A stretch of 26,235 nucleotides of DNA from DATKXO01 sp035528995 (GTDB lineage: Bacteria; Planctomycetota; Phycisphaerae; UBA1845). How positions within the stretch are numbered: the stretch's first letter is position 1; every line of letters begins with the position of its first letter. Below, piece by piece: positions 24,629 through 26,235 of the stretch. The notes under the pieces were generated by a model that saw only the letters and a program-made list of their open reading frames with translations, was not told the DNA's origin and did not search any database. Both the position numbers and the translations under genes were made by a program. Location of the stretch: the NCBI GenBank assembly GCA_035528995.1, contig DATKXO010000080.1, forward strand, positions 1-26,235. Direction: 5' to 3'.

Positions 24629-26235
24629 TCTCACTCAACTGGCTACGCGAGTTCGTGGACCTGCCCGCCGAACTCGACCCACAAACGGTCGCCGACCGTT
24701 TCACCATCGTCTGCGCCGAGATCGAATCCGTCGAGCGGATCGCCGTAGGCGCCCGGGGACTGATCGCCGCTCGCGTCCTGGACATGCAGAACCTGGCCGG
24801 CACCCAGAACCTGCGCCACGTCACGCTGGATGTCGGCAACGGGCGACAGGTCGAGACCGTGACCGCCGCGCCGACCTTGCACGTCGGCTGGTCCGTGGTT
24901 TACGCGCCGCCCGGTGCCCGGGTCGACGCGCTGGGCGAGATCACCGAGGCTCAGGTCGCTGGCCGGACCAGCACCGGCATGATCCTCCCCGGTGACGCTC
25001 TGGGCATCGCCCTGGCCGCCGGCGAGGCGATCCTGCTCGCCCCGGACAGCCGCGAAGGCGCCCCGGGATTCCCGCTTCCGCCGGACTGGTTCGATGACTG
25101 GGTCATCGAGGTGGACAACAAGTCCATCACCCACCGCCCCGACCTCTGGGGACACTACGGGATCGCTCGCGAACTGGCCGCCATCTACCACCGGCCGCTC
25201 AAGCCCTACCCCGTCACGCCGTCTGACGAGCTGACCAATCTCGACCTGCCCGAGCTGCCCATCGAGATCGACGATCCGGGCATGTGCCCGCGTTACACCG
25301 GACTGGTGTTACACAACGTGCCGGCCAGGCCGGCGCCGCTCTGGCTGCAGCTTCGGCTGGGGCACGTCGGGCTGCGCCCCATCGACTGTCTGGTGGACCT
25401 GACCAACTACATCATGATGGAACTGGGCCAACCGATGCACGCCTTCGATGGCGACCGCGTGGACCGAATCGAGGTCGGCTTGGTCGAGCCCGGGTCTAAG
25501 TTCGCCACCCTCGACGGCGCCGAGCGCACCATGCCCGCCAACGCCCTGATGATCCTGTCCAATCGAAAGCCCGTCGCCCTGGCCGGCATCATGGGCGGCG
25601 CCGAGACGGAGATCGGCCCGGAAACGAAATCCCTGCTTCTGGAAAGCGCCAACTTCAACCCCGCTGTGATCCGCCGGTGTGCGACCGCCATGGGTCACCG
25701 AACCGACGCCAGCGCCCGGTTCGAGAAGTCGCTCGACCCGGCCAACACCGTCCTGGCCATCCAGCGGTTCGTCTACCTGGCCCGCAACGAATGGCCCGAT
25801 CTCGCGTTCGCGTCGAAGCTCTCGGACTGCTTCCCGAACCCGGCCCAGCCGGTCTCCATCGAGATCGATCCCGACTTCGTCAACCGCTTCATGGGCCGTT
25901 CCGTCAGCCGGGACGCGATCAGGAGCATCCTCGAGCCGCTCGAATTCACCGTCCAGGACGCCGGCCACAAGCTGCGAATCGGCGTGCCCGGCTTCCGCGC
26001 CACAAAGGACATCTCTATCGAGGCCGACGTCATCGAGGAGATCGCCCGCTACGTCGGCTACGACAACATCGAGCCCAAGCTGCCCGAGACGACCACCCGC
26101 TCCTTCACGCCCAACGCCATACACGAGCTCGAGCACCGATCCCTGCAACAGTGGACCGCCGGGCTGGGCTACAACGAGATTCAGGGCTACCTGTGGTTCG
26201 ACGCAGCCTGGTGCAAACGGCTCGGCTACGATCCC
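24622..26235 (+). CDS. pheT: Phenylalanyl-tRNA synthetase beta subunit, 3' end outside window
   Basis: The frame is open from the ATG at 24622 to the right edge, giving 538 residues without a stop, so the gene is truncated by the window and not broken. Visible parts are the start MLISLNWLREFVDLP, a tRNA-binding (EMAP/OB) domain about 38-150 ending in GRTSTGMILPGDALGI, the B3/B4 domain with the editing site (about 215-390; LRPIDCLVDLTNYIMMELGQ, PMHAFDGDR), and the B5 domain (about 410-480, VSIEIDPDFVNRFMGRSVSR). The beginning of the class II-like core follows. PheT contributes tRNA binding and removal of mischarged Tyr. It is translated with pheS, which overlaps it by 7 nt. Confidence 0.95.
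   Translation, partial: MLISLNWLREFVDLPAELDPQTVADRFTIVCAEIESVERIAVGARGLIAARVLDMQNLAGTQNLRHVTLDVGNGRQVETVTAAPTLHVGWSVVYAPPGARVDALGEITEAQVAGRTSTGMILPGDALGIALAAGEAILLAPDSREGAPGFPLPPDWFDDWVIEVDNKSITHRPDLWGHYGIARELAAIYHRPLKPYPVTPSDELTNLDLPELPIEIDDPGMCPRYTGLVLHNVPARPAPLWLQLRLGHVGLRPIDCLVDLTNYIMMELGQPMHAFDGDRVDRIEVGLVEPGSKFATLDGAERTMPANALMILSNRKPVALAGIMGGAETEIGPETKSLLLESANFNPAVIRRCATAMGHRTDASARFEKSLDPANTVLAIQRFVYLARNEWPDLAFASKLSDCFPNPAQPVSIEIDPDFVNRFMGRSVSRDAIRSILEPLEFTVQDAGHKLRIGVPGFRATKDISIEADVIEEIARYVGYDNIEPKLPETTTRSFTPNAIHELEHRSLQQWTAGLGYNEIQGYLWFDAAWCKRLGYDP

Overview
The window is GC-rich, tightly packed bacterial chromosome that looks like a Planctomycetota genome, probably Phycisphaerae-like or a neighbouring class. 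The phylum call is an inference. It rests on an alternative complex III (ACIII) cluster joined to a caa3 oxidase, a heme A synthase with four extra N-terminal membrane helices, a DUF3179 gene beside ctaB, and sparse Shine-Dalgarno signals with several GTG starts. No rRNA, tRNA, CRISPR array, phage gene or insertion sequence was found.

Layout. (1) 1-1302: the 3' part of a polysaccharide-deacetylase-like gene (+) converges on a small lipoprotein gene of unknown function (-). (2) 1373-5058: heme-A biosynthesis. ctaA/COX15 (-) diverges from ctaB/cyoE (+), and ctaB overlaps a DUF3179 gene. (3) 5188-18905: one long leftward run of 13 genes with small gaps or overlaps, in transcription order actA, actB, actC, actD, actE, actF, a small one-helix protein, SCO, coxB (with fused cytochrome c), coxA, a long subunit III, subunit IV, and a short subunit III. 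(4) 19223-22224: a leftward group with a CPA1-type cation/proton antiporter carrying an RCK domain, a tiny one-helix protein, a GAF/free-methionine-sulfoxide-reductase-like protein and a four-helix membrane protein. (5) 22598-23296: a short-chain dehydrogenase (-). (6) 23537-26235: pheS and pheT (+), with pheT running off the right edge.

How the genes work together. ACIII (ActABCDEF) oxidises membrane quinol and passes electrons through the pentaheme ActA and monoheme ActE to the cytochrome c domain of CoxB, then to CuA, heme a and the heme a3-CuB site of CoxA, which reduces oxygen. CtaB and CtaA convert heme b to heme o and then heme a for this oxidase, and SCO delivers copper to CuA. CoxA carries the YSHPAVY signature of A2-type oxidases instead of the D-channel glutamate. 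The antiporter uses the resulting proton gradient. The region is therefore mainly a complete quinol-to-oxygen respiratory module next to housekeeping genes.

I found no clearly new defence or mobile system. The most interesting points are the two subunit III paralogues around subunit IV, a charged low-complexity insert in the longer one, the small conserved-looking protein inside the cluster, and the four-helix extension of CtaA.
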